Source: Actinomadura sp. NAK00032 (GTDB lineage Bacteria > Actinomycetota > Actinomycetes > Streptosporangiales > Streptosporangiaceae). From it: a stretch of 64,000 nucleotides of DNA. The stretch covers positions 3,968,001-4,032,000 of the forward strand of contig NZ_CP054932.1 of assembly GCF_013364275.1 (NCBI RefSeq), read 5' to 3'. The position numbers and the translations under genes are program-made. Shown here piece after piece: positions 1-8,478 of the stretch; within the stretch, counting starts at the first letter, position 1; each line of letters starts with the position of its first letter. The notes below the pieces were generated by a model. It made no database searches and was not told the origin of the DNA. It saw nothing but the letters and a program-made list of their open reading frames with translations.

Positions 1-67
1 GAATTGAGGACGGGTCCGCGCGCCCGTATCGGCCGCATCCGGCCGTCCGATGTCCCATAATCGAGCG

Positions 68-2074
68 ATGGAGTCGTCCACCCGAATTCTCATTCTCGGC
101 ATGGAATCGTCGGGGAGAATTCTCCAGTTCGAGCGCAACGCCGCCGCCGTGCTCTCCCGGAACGCGGACGACCTGCGGGGCGCCTACCTGGACGAGGTGA
201 TCCCCGGCGCGCGGGAGCCGCTGCTGGAGGCGCTGAAGGCCGGCCGGGAGCGCACCGCCATGCTCGCCGTGGAGACCCCGGCGGGTGGCACGCTGGACGC
301 GGTCGTGACCGTCCACCCGATGAGCGGCGGCGCGCCCGACGTCCCGGGCCTCGCCGCGCTCGCGGTGATCCGGGTGCCGGTGCCGCTCGCCGACCGGTTC
401 GTCGACCCGGCCGTCATCCGCCGCGCGCTGCTGGACGACGCGCTGCCCCGCATCGGTTCCCTCGACCTGGAACTGCTGGCGCGCGGCCTGATGGACGTGC
501 TCGTCCCGCACTTCTGCAACTCGGGCGCGCTGCTGCTGGCCGAGAGCCACATCGACGCCGACGAGCCGCCGGAGGGCCCGGACGGGCCGCAGCTGCGCCG
601 GATGGCGATCGGCTTCGACGACGAGGACCCGGCCTGGGACGCGACGTTCCCCAGCGGCGAGTCGCTGGTCTACCCGCCGGGCACGCCGCACGCGGAGTGC
701 CTGGAGTCCGGTGAGCCGGTGCTGCGCGCCCTCGGCGGCGAGGGCGCGGCCCGGCTCGCGGGCGCGTGGCGGCGCCCGCCGGTGGCCGAGCTGCTCAAGG
801 GCGCGTCGATGCTGTTACTCCCGATCACGTCCGCGGCGGGCGTGCTGGGGTTCTTCGTCTGCACCCGCAACGCGGCGCACCGGCCGTTCGACGCCTACGA
901 CGTCGAGATCGGGATGGAGTTCGCGAACCGGGCGTCGATCTTCGTGGAGAGCGCCCGCCAGTACTCGCGGGAGCGCGCGACCGCCCTCACCCTGCAGCGC
1001 AGCCTGCTGCCGACGGGCCTGTCGGCGCCGTCGACGGTCGAGGTGCACCACCGCTACCTGCCGGGCAGCCGCCGCATCGAGGTCGGCGGCGACTGGTACG
1101 AGTCGATCGCGCTGCCCGGCGGCCGGGTCGCGCTGGTGGTCGGCGACGTCGCCGGGCACGGCGTCAAGGCCGCCGTCACGATGGGCAGGCTCCGCACCGC
1201 CATCCACACCCTCGCCGGGCTGGAGCTGCCGCCCGCCGAGGCGCTGGAGCGCCTCGACTCGCTGATGCGGACGCTCGGCGAGCGCGAGCCGCACTTCGCC
1301 ACCTGCGCCTACGTCGTCTACGACGCGGTCACCGGCCGCTGCGAGGTCGCGAGCGCCGGGCACCTGCCGCCGCTGCTCGCCCCGCCCGGCGCCGAACCGC
1401 AGTACCTGCCGGTGCCGCCCGCGCCGCCGCTCGGCGTCGGCGGCGACGGCCCGATCGTGACCCGCGAGTTCACCGTCGAGGACGGCACGCTCCTGTTCCT
1501 CTACACCGACGGGCTGGTGGAGAACCGGGCCCGCGACATCGACGACGGGCTCGCGCGGCTGCTCGCCACGTTCGGGCCGGGCGCCGCCGCCCGCCCGCTG
1601 GACGACCTGTGCCAGGCGGCCCTCGACGGCGTCTACGACGACGAGCACCGCGACGACATCGCGATGCTGGTGGCGCGCCTCGCCCGCATCCCCGACGACC
1701 ACCACGCCACCTGGGAGCTGCCCGCCGAGCCCGCCGCCATCCGCCGCGCCCGCGGCCTCGTCCGCGACCGGCTCGCCCGCTGGGACCTCGACGACCTGAC
1801 CCACAGCACCATGCTGCTGGTGTCGGAGCTGGTCACCAACGCGATCCAGCACGTCGGCGGGCGCGTCACGCTGCGGCTGGTGCGGGAGGGCGGCCTGGTC
1901 TGCGAGGTCGCCGACTCCTCCGACGGGCGGCCCCGCATCCGGCTGCACGACGACGAGGACGACGCGCTGGAGTCGGGCCGCGGCCTGCACGTCGTGGGGC
2001 GGCTGGCGCAGCGCTGGGGCGTGCGGCGCACCGCGGGCGGCAAGGTCGTCTGGTGCGAGCAGGAGCTGTCCTGA
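68..2074 (+). CDS. PAS-GAF-PP2C (SpoIIE) phosphatase with C-terminal RsbW-like ATPase
   Basis: Multidomain partner-switching protein, expected to dephosphorylate an anti-anti-sigma (STAS) protein and to bind or phosphorylate one through its ATPase end. Visible order: a PAS-like segment near the N-terminus (LILGMESSGRIL...), a GAF-like region around residues 140-310, a SpoIIE/PP2C core from about 330 to 550 with the GGDWYE and GDVAGHG metal-binding motifs and SAGHLPP, then a HATPase_c_2 domain at about 560-665 with SELVTNAIQH and SGRGLHVV. I prefer the ATG at 68 to the one at 50: a CATAAT -10-like hexamer at 56-61 puts the expected transcription start exactly on this ATG, and neither start has a Shine-Dalgarno. 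It stands alone, on the opposite strand to the stressosome operon, and its targets are not encoded next to it. Confidence 0.9.
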   Translation: MESSTRILILGMESSGRILQFERNAAAVLSRNADDLRGAYLDEVIPGAREPLLEALKAGRERTAMLAVETPAGGTLDAVVTVHPMSGGAPDVPGLAALAVIRVPVPLADRFVDPAVIRRALLDDALPRIGSLDLELLARGLMDVLVPHFCNSGALLLAESHIDADEPPEGPDGPQLRRMAIGFDDEDPAWDATFPSGESLVYPPGTPHAECLESGEPVLRALGGEGAARLAGAWRRPPVAELLKGASMLLLPITSAAGVLGFFVCTRNAAHRPFDAYDVEIGMEFANRASIFVESARQYSRERATALTLQRSLLPTGLSAPSTVEVHHRYLPGSRRIEVGGDWYESIALPGGRVALVVGDVAGHGVKAAVTMGRLRTAIHTLAGLELPPAEALERLDSLMRTLGEREPHFATCAYVVYDAVTGRCEVASAGHLPPLLAPPGAEPQYLPVPPAPPLGVGGDGPIVTREFTVEDGTLLFLYTDGLVENRARDIDDGLARLLATFGPGAAARPLDDLCQAALDGVYDDEHRDDIAMLVARLARIPDDHHATWELPAEPAAIRRARGLVRDRLARWDLDDLTHSTMLLVSELVTNAIQHVGGRVTLRLVREGGLVCEVADSSDGRPRIRLHDDEDDALESGRGLHVVGRLAQRWGVRRTAGGKVVWCEQELS

Positions 2075-2108
2075 CGCCCTTCCCGCGGTGCGCGGCGGCC
2101 GGGCGCGC

Positions 2109-3263
2109 CTAGCGCAGCACCGAGATGTGCACGTGGTCGTAGTGGTTCTGCGTGATGCTGCCCCGGTTCTCCATCGGCCGCCAGCCGCCGCCGCGCACGT
2201 TCCAGATGTGCTGCTTCCAGATGACGTAGGAGATGCCGAGCCGCCGGGCGTTCGCGACCGCGTACCGGGCGACCTGGTCGCCGTGCCGCTGCGCGCCGGC
2301 GCTCGGCATCCGCCCGCCGGTGCTCTCCATGAAGTCGCAGGCGCGGCCGTCGCCGTGGTCCTGCGGGTCGCCGGTGGAGCGGTAGCAGCCGATCACCGGG
2401 AACGGGCCGAACATGCCGGCGATCTCCAGCAGGACGGTCCGCATCGTGGGCGTCATCCTGTTGCCGGTGATGGGGGTGCGCTCGCCGGCCGCCCCGTCCG
2501 GCCGGCCCGTGACCTGCGGGAGGCCCTTGCGGCCCGGCCGCGCCGCGGGCTTCTTCGGCGGCGGGGCCAGGGTCGCGACCTTCGTCCCGCGCGGGAGGAT
2601 CCTCTGCAGCCGCTTCGCGAGCTTCGCGTGGTCGGCCTTCGGGGCGCTGATGACCAGGCCGTTGCCGGCGGGGAGGCCGAGCGCGCGGGCCTGCTCGCGG
2701 GACACGACGGCGTCGATGTCGCCGATGCCCATCGTCGCGTACGCGCCGACCCGGACCTGCCCGGGGGCGCTGCTGCGGCCCGCCTGGACGACCGAGCCGA
2801 GCGGCAGCGTCCCGTCGCGGCTCTGCTCGAACGACACGGCCAGCCCACCGGACGCGACCGTCTGCCACAGCTGGTCGGACTCGGCGGTCGCCTCCGGCAC
2901 GAACGCCCGGAACGCCGACGGGTCGACGCCCAGCAGGCCCATGCGGCGCCCCGCGACGCCGACCCGGGCGGCGTCCACGACCGTGAGCCGGGCGACGCCC
3001 TTCAGCCGCCGGGCCCGCTCGACGGCCGCGGGCGGCAGCGGGGACGTGCCGGCGACCAGCAGGTGCGGCGTGTAGCGGCGGGTCAGCGGGGCCACGGCCG
3101 GGGCCTGCGGCGCGGCGCCCCGGTCGACCGACACCAGGTCGCCGGCGGGGGCGGGTCGCTCGTCGGCCACCCGCCCGGAGGCCAGGACGGCGATGTCGGC
3201 CGCGAGCGTGCCGATGACCGCCGCCGCGATGACCCCGGAGAGCACTCTGCCACGCCGCCGCAT
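2109..3263 (-). CDS. Secreted or anchored protein with M15/VanY-like (ARB-07466-type) C-terminal domain
   Basis: 384 residues. An N-terminal RRRGR stretch followed by a hydrophobic segment (about residues 8-28) gives a signal peptide or membrane anchor. The middle is poorly recognisable, with an Ala/Lys/Pro-rich linker around 245-270. The last 115 residues contain CYRSTG, then DHGDGRACDF and finally NHYDHVHIS. That HxxGxAxD...DHVH pattern matches the C-terminal domain shared with M15/LAS peptidases, which bind zinc and cut D-Ala peptides or similar cell-wall links. Catalysis is inferred from these motifs only. The gene converges with the PP2C gene upstream and lies downstream of, and on the same strand as, the stressosome operon, with a 61-bp gap. 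Confidence 0.75.
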   Translation of the reverse strand: MRRRGRVLSGVIAAAVIGTLAADIAVLASGRVADERPAPAGDLVSVDRGAAPQAPAVAPLTRRYTPHLLVAGTSPLPPAAVERARRLKGVARLTVVDAARVGVAGRRMGLLGVDPSAFRAFVPEATAESDQLWQTVASGGLAVSFEQSRDGTLPLGSVVQAGRSSAPGQVRVGAYATMGIGDIDAVVSREQARALGLPAGNGLVISAPKADHAKLAKRLQRILPRGTKVATLAPPPKKPAARPGRKGLPQVTGRPDGAAGERTPITGNRMTPTMRTVLLEIAGMFGPFPVIGCYRSTGDPQDHGDGRACDFMESTGGRMPSAGAQRHGDQVARYAVANARRLGISYVIWKQHIWNVRGGGWRPMENRGSITQNHYDHVHISVLR

Positions 3264-3324
3264 TCGACCCCGATCCCCTCGCCGTCCCTGGCCGCATCGT
3301 AGGGGAGCGGGCCGCCGCCCGGGG

Positions 3325-4929
3325 TCAGCGCGCGCCCGCCGCGGGCCCGGGGCCGGGATCGCGGCGCAGGACGACGAGCGCGACGTCGTCCTCGCGGTGC
3401 CCGAACTCGGCGATGACGCGGTCGCTGAACCGCTCCAGGTCGTCCTCCACGTGGGCCGCGACGGCGCGCAGCCGCTCCATGTTGTCGGCGAGCGGGATCC
3501 CGCGGTCCTCGATCAGCCCGTCGGTGATCAGCACGACGGTGCCGCCCGGCGGGACCACGGTCTCCTCGACCGCGACGCCGTCGGCCGGGAAGCCGAGGAT
3601 CACGCCGCCGCCCGACCCGTAGCGGGCCTGGCCGCCGGTGATGTGCAGCGGCGGGAGGTGCCCGGCGCTGGCGATGTGCAGCCGGCCGCTGCCGGGGTCC
3701 AGCGTCATCAGGGTCATGGTGACGGTCTGGTCGTCGTGGTAGCGCTCCATGACGCCGTTCAGCAGCCGGAGGATCTGGACGGAGCCGTGCCCCTCGGAGG
3801 CGAACGCGCGCAGCGCGTGCCGGACCTCCGCCATCACCGTCGCGGCCCGCAGCGAGTGGCCCTGCACGTCCCCGATGGCGACCAGGACCCGGTCGCCGAG
3901 GTCGAGGACCTCGTAGAAGTCGCCGCCGACCTCGGCCTCGTCGCCGGCCGGCTCGTAGCGGACCGCGAGCTCCCAGCCCGGCACCGCCGGCAGCGACGCC
4001 GGCAGCAGGCTGCGCTGCAGGGTCAGCGAGATCGTGTGCTCCTCGGTGTAGCTGCGCAGCGCGGCGAGCGCGAGCGCCACCGCCTGCCCGAGCTGGCGCA
4101 GCAGGTTGGTCTCGGCCTCCTCCGGCGCGCCGCCGGCCTCGATCGCGATGCAGATGGGCGGGTGGCCGTGCTTGAGCCGCGACACCACCAGCAGGGCGTC
4201 GTCGCGCAGCACGGGGTCGGGCACGATCCCCCGCCACTCCCGCAGCGGCACTCTCGTGATCTCGGTGCCGGTGTCGTCGCCCAGCCCGGTGCGGCCGATC
4301 AGCCGCTCGATGAGGCCCGGCGGGTAGTCGCGGTGCTCGGGGCGCCCGTCCGCCTCGACGGCGCGCCGCGGCCGGCCGCCCGGCGGCACGATGAACACCG
4401 CGGCGGGCACCTCGAAGATCGCGTGGGCGCCGCTCGCGGCGACCTCCGCCAGCCGGTCGAAGGACGTGGCCGCGTTGATGGCCAGCGACGTGCGGGTCAG
4501 CTCGGCCATCCGGCCGACCATCCGCTCGGCCCGCCGCCGCGCCTCGTAGTAGCGCAGCACCGCCTCGACCGTGGCGAGGAACTCGCCGGGGTCGATCGGG
4601 TCGGTCATGTAGGCGTCAGCGCCGCGCCGCAGCCCGTGGGTGCGGTCGGCGACGTCCACGGCCTGCGCGGAGATGTGGATGACGGGCAGCGAGTTCGTGT
4701 CCGGCGCGGACTTGATCCGCTCGCACACCTCGATGCCGCTCATGTCCGGCAGCTTCACGTCGAGCACCACCAGGTCGACGTCGTGCTCGGCGAGCCGCCG
4801 CCAGGTCTCCGCCGCGGACGCCGCCTCCACCACCGTGTGCCCGGCGCGGCGCAGCCAGCGGCCGACGATGTAGCGCTTGGTGTCGCTGTCGTCCACCACC
4901 AGCGTCGTCCAGGTCCCCATGCCGGTCAC
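3325..4929 (-). CDS. Response regulator receiver - GAF - SpoIIE/PP2C phosphatase
   Basis: RsbU-like output phosphatase controlled by a receiver domain. Residues 8-125 are a CheY-type receiver with LVVDDSD at the acidic pocket, LVVLDVKLPDMSG holding the phospho-accepting Asp, and ISA near the conserved Thr/Ser position. A GAF-like region follows (about 165-300). The PP2C core (about 310-520) has GGDFYEVLDLGD, GDVQGHS and SAGHLPP. The GTG start overlaps the TGA of the hybrid kinase by four bases, so the two are translationally coupled, and that kinase is the likely phosphodonor. An in-frame ATG three codons later (4920) is an alternative start. It is the last gene of the stressosome operon. Confidence 0.9.
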   Translation of the reverse strand: MTGMGTWTTLVVDDSDTKRYIVGRWLRRAGHTVVEAASAAETWRRLAEHDVDLVVLDVKLPDMSGIEVCERIKSAPDTNSLPVIHISAQAVDVADRTHGLRRGADAYMTDPIDPGEFLATVEAVLRYYEARRRAERMVGRMAELTRTSLAINAATSFDRLAEVAASGAHAIFEVPAAVFIVPPGGRPRRAVEADGRPEHRDYPPGLIERLIGRTGLGDDTGTEITRVPLREWRGIVPDPVLRDDALLVVSRLKHGHPPICIAIEAGGAPEEAETNLLRQLGQAVALALAALRSYTEEHTISLTLQRSLLPASLPAVPGWELAVRYEPAGDEAEVGGDFYEVLDLGDRVLVAIGDVQGHSLRAATVMAEVRHALRAFASEGHGSVQILRLLNGVMERYHDDQTVTMTLMTLDPGSGRLHIASAGHLPPLHITGGQARYGSGGGVILGFPADGVAVEETVVPPGGTVVLITDGLIEDRGIPLADNMERLRAVAAHVEDDLERFSDRVIAEFGHREDDVALVVLRRDPGPGPAAGAR

Positions 4930-6647
4930 CTACCCTCCCGGGCCCGGCGGGCCTGTGCGGAGCGTATCGCCGCGGCGAGCGACTCGGGGCCGACCCGGTC
5001 CTTGCCGAGCACCGCGTCGGCGCGGCGGAGCCGGGGGTCGTCGGACGCGGCCGCGTCCGACGAGGTCACCAGGACGACCGGCGTCCCGGCGGGCAGCCCG
5101 GCGAGGACGTCGTAGCCGTCCCGGCCGGGCATGCGCAGGTCCAGCAGGACGAGGTCGGGCGGGTCGGCTGCGGCGGCGGCCAGCGCGGCGTCCCCGTCGG
5201 CGGCCTCGCTGACCCGGCCGGCGGACGCGTCCACCAGGCCGCGCAGGGTGCGGCGGGCCGCCTCGTCGTCGTCCGCGATCAGGACGTGGCCGAGCTCGAG
5301 GTGGGCCATGTCCCGGTACGGCGGTATCCGCACGGTGGCCGTCGTCCCCTCGCCCACGACGCTGTCCAGGGTGACGTCGCCGCCGAGGATGCGGGCGAGC
5401 CGCCGGGCGAAGGGCAGGCCGAGCCCGGTGCCGGCGCCGCCGCTGCCCTGCACCCGGTGGAACTCCTCGAAGACCCGCTCCCGCTCGGCGGGCGGGATCC
5501 CCACCCCGGTGTCGGCCACGGTGAACACCACGTCCTCGCCGGCGCGCCGCACCGCCAGCCGGACCTCGCCCTCCTCGGTGAACTTCAGCCCGTTCCCCAC
5601 GAGGTTGCGCAGGATCCGGGACAGCATCTCCGGGTCGGTGACGAAGTCCCGCGGCGCGTCCGCGTCGTCCACGGCGAGCGACAGGCGCGCCTGCTCCGCC
5701 ATCGGGGACAGCAGGACCGCCAGGTCCGCCAGCAGCGCCGGCACGTCCACCGGCGCCGGATGCGGCTCCAGCCGGCCCTGTTCGGCGCGCGCCATGTCCA
5801 GCAGCTCGTTCACCATCGACAGCAGCGTGCCGCCGGTGTCGCGGATCAGGGTGATCTGCTGGCGCTGCTCCTCGGTGAGCGGGTCGGCGGCCGGGTCGAG
5901 CAGCAGCCGGGTGAGCCCGATGACGCCGTTCACCGGCGTGCGCAGCTCGTGGCTGATGCCGGCCCAGAACCGGTTCTTGGCCTCGCCCGCCTCGCGCAGC
6001 TGGTCGGACTTCTCCTCCAGCTCGGCGTACAGCGCCACGACGCCCCGGTTCGTCTCCTCGAGCTCCTCGGAGAGCTCGCCGTAGAGGGCCATGACCCCGT
6101 GGTTGGTCTCCTCCAGTTCGGCGTTGAGGGTCCGCAGCTCCTCCTGCCGGCGCTGCAGATCCGCGAGCGCCGCGGTGAGCTCCGAGTTCTGCGTCTGCAG
6201 CTCCTCCAGGGCGGGCAGGGGGCGCAGCCGGTCCAGCCGCGCGCGGAGCCTCCTCAGCTCGGCCCGGCCGACCGGCGCGGCGCCGGCGGGCAGGTCCTTG
6301 CGCAGCCGGAGGCGGACGCCGCCCTCGCCGACCGCCTCCTCCTCCAGCAGGCTCACCAGCCGCGCCGCCGCGACCTGGCACTCGGTCGTCCGCGCCGCGT
6401 CCGGGCGCGGGCGCAGGTCCAGTTCGACCACCAGGGCCGGGTGCCGGCCCGGGTCGATCCGGAACGCCACCGACACCCGCCCCGAGCACGCGTACAGTTC
6501 CCGGCCGACCTCGCTGAGCGCGGTCGCGACGCGGACCTGGTCCTGGTGTTCGAGGCCGACCGCGGCGGCGACCTGCCGGCCCGCCCGCCGGACGGTGAAG
6601 ACGCCCTCCTCGTCGGAGATCTCCATGCGGACCAGGTCCTCGGCCAC
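4926..6647 (-). CDS. Hybrid histidine kinase: ATPase-like N-terminus, coiled coil, HisKA-HATPase, receiver
   Basis: 573 residues. The first 150 residues resemble an RsbT-type ATPase fold (VATALSEVGRELYACSG) without a clear nucleotide-binding G box. A long coiled coil rich in ELEETN repeats (about 150-235) follows. The kinase core has the H box ISHELRTPVNGVIG, N box LVGNGLKF, G1 DTGVGIP and G2 GTGLGLPFA. A C-terminal receiver begins at HVLIADDDE and carries LVLLDLRMPGRDG. No membrane segment is visible, so it is a cytosolic sensor, probably reading partner proteins of the stressosome. The GTG start lies 3 bp after the stop of the upstream fusion gene. An ATG seven codons later is an alternative start with its own GAGG. 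Confidence 0.9.
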   Translation of the reverse strand: MAEDLVRMEISDEEGVFTVRRAGRQVAAAVGLEHQDQVRVATALSEVGRELYACSGRVSVAFRIDPGRHPALVVELDLRPRPDAARTTECQVAAARLVSLLEEEAVGEGGVRLRLRKDLPAGAAPVGRAELRRLRARLDRLRPLPALEELQTQNSELTAALADLQRRQEELRTLNAELEETNHGVMALYGELSEELEETNRGVVALYAELEEKSDQLREAGEAKNRFWAGISHELRTPVNGVIGLTRLLLDPAADPLTEEQRQQITLIRDTGGTLLSMVNELLDMARAEQGRLEPHPAPVDVPALLADLAVLLSPMAEQARLSLAVDDADAPRDFVTDPEMLSRILRNLVGNGLKFTEEGEVRLAVRRAGEDVVFTVADTGVGIPPAERERVFEEFHRVQGSGGAGTGLGLPFARRLARILGGDVTLDSVVGEGTTATVRIPPYRDMAHLELGHVLIADDDEAARRTLRGLVDASAGRVSEAADGDAALAAAAADPPDLVLLDLRMPGRDGYDVLAGLPAGTPVVLVTSSDAAASDDPRLRRADAVLGKDRVGPESLAAAIRSAQARRAREGR

Positions 6648-6650
6648 GCC

Positions 6651-7709
6651 TCACCACCGCCCGTCCGTGGCGATCGCGAGCACGGACCGGTCGTCGTGGT
6701 GCGCGCCGGCGTCCCGCAGCAGCGTCGCCGCGATCAGCAGCGGGTCGCGCAGGTGCAGGCCCGGCCGGTCGGCGAGGCTCCAGCGGCCGGTGAGGCCGTC
6801 GGAGTGCAGCACCACGGCCGCGCCCGGCGGCAGCGCGTAGGAGTGCTCCCGGATCCGCCTCGCGGTCGTCCCGGCGATCCCCGGCACGGAGATCATGCCC
6901 TGCCTGCGGTCCGGCGCGACGATCCACCCGGCGATGTTGCCGATCCCGGCGTACCGCACCCGGCCGGCGGCCGGCTCGACGACCGCGACCGCGACGGCGC
7001 CGCCCCGGGTCGGGGTGAGCCGCCGGTCGACGCTCCGCAGGACGTCGGCGGGGGAGGCGGGCAGCGCCGTCTCGTGCGCCGCCCGGACCGCCTCCCAGGC
7101 CGCGCGCGCGGCGAGCGGGCCGTGCCCGAGGCCGTCGCAGAGCAGTGCGTAGACCGTGCCGTCCAGAAGGCGGGCGGTGTAGGCGTCCCCGCACTCCTCC
7201 TCGCCGTCGATCGGCACCGTCAGCCCGGCGAACGGCGGGTCGGGCGCCGCGGCGCCGGCGGGCGCGCCCGGCGGCAGGAACCGCGCGTACAGCACGGTGC
7301 CGGCCCCGGGCAGCGAGTACAGGCCGCCGCCGTCGGCGAGCCGCTCGATCGAGCCCAGCCCGAGCCCGAGCGTCCCGCGGGTCGAGTAGCCGTTCAGCAG
7401 CGACACCGGCACGTCGGTGATGCCGGGCCCCCGGTCGAAGGCGACGAACTCCAGCACCGCGGTCCGGTCGTCGCGCACGATGCGCAGGAGCATCTCGCCC
7501 CGCCGTGCGTGCCGGGCGAGGTTCGTCGCGGCCTCGGTCGCCGCCAGCCGCACGCGTTCCAGGCGCCCCCCGGCGAACCCGAGCCGCTCGGCGAGCGCGG
7601 TGACGCGCCGCCGCACCCCCGCCGCGGCGCTCTCCTCCTCCACCCGTACCCGCAGCGCGTCGGCGGGGGACGGGCTGGTCGTCCAGCCGGCGCCGGTCAG
7701 CGCGGCCAC
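6651..7709 (-). CDS. RsbT-type ATPase fused to RsbX-like PP2C phosphatase
   Basis: About 352 residues from a GTG start (MAALTGAGW...). The longer frame to 7820 would run deep into rsbT, so I rejected it. Residues 20-145 are an anti-sigma-type HATPase with ATEAATNLARHA (N box), FDRGPGI (G1) and TLGLGLGSIERL (G2). Residues 165-350 are a compact SpoIIE/RsbX-like phosphatase with CDGLGHGPLA, GIGNIAGW and LHSDGLTGRW. In Bacillus, RsbT phosphorylates RsbS/RsbR and RsbX dephosphorylates them; here an RsbT-like and an RsbX-like module sit in one chain. The start overlaps the rsbT stop by 13 bp, which suggests coupled translation at fixed stoichiometry. Confidence 0.85.
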   Translation of the reverse strand: MAALTGAGWTTSPSPADALRVRVEEESAAAGVRRRVTALAERLGFAGGRLERVRLAATEAATNLARHARRGEMLLRIVRDDRTAVLEFVAFDRGPGITDVPVSLLNGYSTRGTLGLGLGSIERLADGGGLYSLPGAGTVLYARFLPPGAPAGAAAPDPPFAGLTVPIDGEEECGDAYTARLLDGTVYALLCDGLGHGPLAARAAWEAVRAAHETALPASPADVLRSVDRRLTPTRGGAVAVAVVEPAAGRVRYAGIGNIAGWIVAPDRRQGMISVPGIAGTTARRIREHSYALPPGAAVVLHSDGLTGRWSLADRPGLHLRDPLLIAATLLRDAGAHHDDRSVLAIATDGRW

Positions 7710-8107
7710 TTGGCCACCGTCACCGTGGTGCCCTTCCCGGCCTCGCTGGTCAGGTCGAACTCGTCGCACAACCGGCGGGCGCCGGACAGGCCGAGCCCGA
7801 GCCCGGTGCCGCTCGACCACCCCGCCGACAGCGCCCGCTCGACGTCCGCGATGCCCGGGCCGTCGTCGTGGAAGACGATGCGCACGCCCGTCCTGCCCCG
7901 GTCGTCGGCCGCCCGCTCGATGCGCATCGTGCCGCCGCCGCCGTAGGCGTAGGTGTTGCGCGCCAGCTCGCTCGCCGCCGTGACGATCTTGGTCTGGTCG
8001 ACCAGCGACAGCCCGGCCGCCGCCGCGGCGGCGCGCACCAGCTGCCGGACGCGCACCACGTCGTCGCCCGAGACGATCGGCACCTCCTCACCGGGCGGGG
8101 ACGTCAC
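7697..8107 (-). CDS. rsbT: RsbT-like serine/threonine kinase (stressosome switch kinase)
   Basis: 136-residue GHKL kinase, the usual RsbT length. Motifs: TAASELARNTYAYG (N box), DDGPGI (G1), SSGTGLGLGLSGARRL (G2/lid) and GKGTTVTVAKW at the end. Family role: RsbT is held by RsbR/RsbS and, on stress, phosphorylates the STAS Ser/Thr residues, leaves the complex and activates a PP2C phosphatase. The GTG start overlaps the rsbS stop as GTGA. The order rsbR-rsbS-rsbT is the canonical stressosome module. Confidence 0.93.
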   Translation of the reverse strand: MTSPPGEEVPIVSGDDVVRVRQLVRAAAAAAGLSLVDQTKIVTAASELARNTYAYGGGGTMRIERAADDRGRTGVRIVFHDDGPGIADVERALSAGWSSGTGLGLGLSGARRLCDEFDLTSEAGKGTTVTVAKWPR

Positions 8108-8478
8108 GGGGCGCCCGCCCCGCCGCGCACCCCCGCGCCGAGCAGCCGCATGCCCTCCTCCAGGTCCAGCGCGGTGCGCACCCCGCCGAGCGAGAGCCCG
8201 AGCTCCACCAGCGTGATCGCCACCGCCGGGCGCATCCCGACCACGACCGTCTCGGCGTCCATGAGCCGGGACATGGCGGCGATGGTGGCGAACATGCGGC
8301 CGATGAACGAGTCGACGATCTCCACCGCGGTGATGTCGATGATGACGCCGTGCGCGCCGGTGGCGGTGATCCGGTCGGCCAGGTCCTCCTGCAGCGCCAG
8401 GACGGTCAGGTCCTGCAGATCGAGCTGGATCGACACCAGCAGGACGTTCCCGATCTTGAGGATGGGCACGCGGTCCAT
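8104..8478 (-). CDS. rsbS: RsbS-like STAS-domain antagonist
   Basis: 124-residue single STAS domain (MDRVPILKIGNVLLVSIQ...). The predicted phosphorylated serine is Ser57 in IVDSFIGR, matching the Ser of Bacillus RsbS. RsbS forms the scaffold of the stressosome with RsbR and sequesters RsbT until phosphorylated. The ATG overlaps the rsbR stop as TGATG, so translation is coupled. A longer open frame reaches 8838, but its extra N-terminus is only the antisense-like shadow of rsbR. Confidence 0.93.
   Translation of the reverse strand: MDRVPILKIGNVLLVSIQLDLQDLTVLALQEDLADRITATGAHGVIIDITAVEIVDSFIGRMFATIAAMSRLMDAETVVVGMRPAVAITLVELGLSLGGVRTALDLEEGMRLLGAGVRGGAGAP

Noticed and set aside
766..2112. Long plus-strand open frame (448 codons) inside the PAS-GAF-PP2C gene, and similar long frames on the minus strand there
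   Set aside because: Arg/Ala/Gly/Pro-rich low-complexity translation typical of the wrong frame of a GC-rich gene; the PP2C frame has recognisable domains.
7710..7820. Upstream extension of the RsbT-RsbX fusion to 7820
   Set aside because: It lies wholly inside rsbT, is Arg-rich, and the GTG at 7709 with a 13-bp overlap fits the operon.
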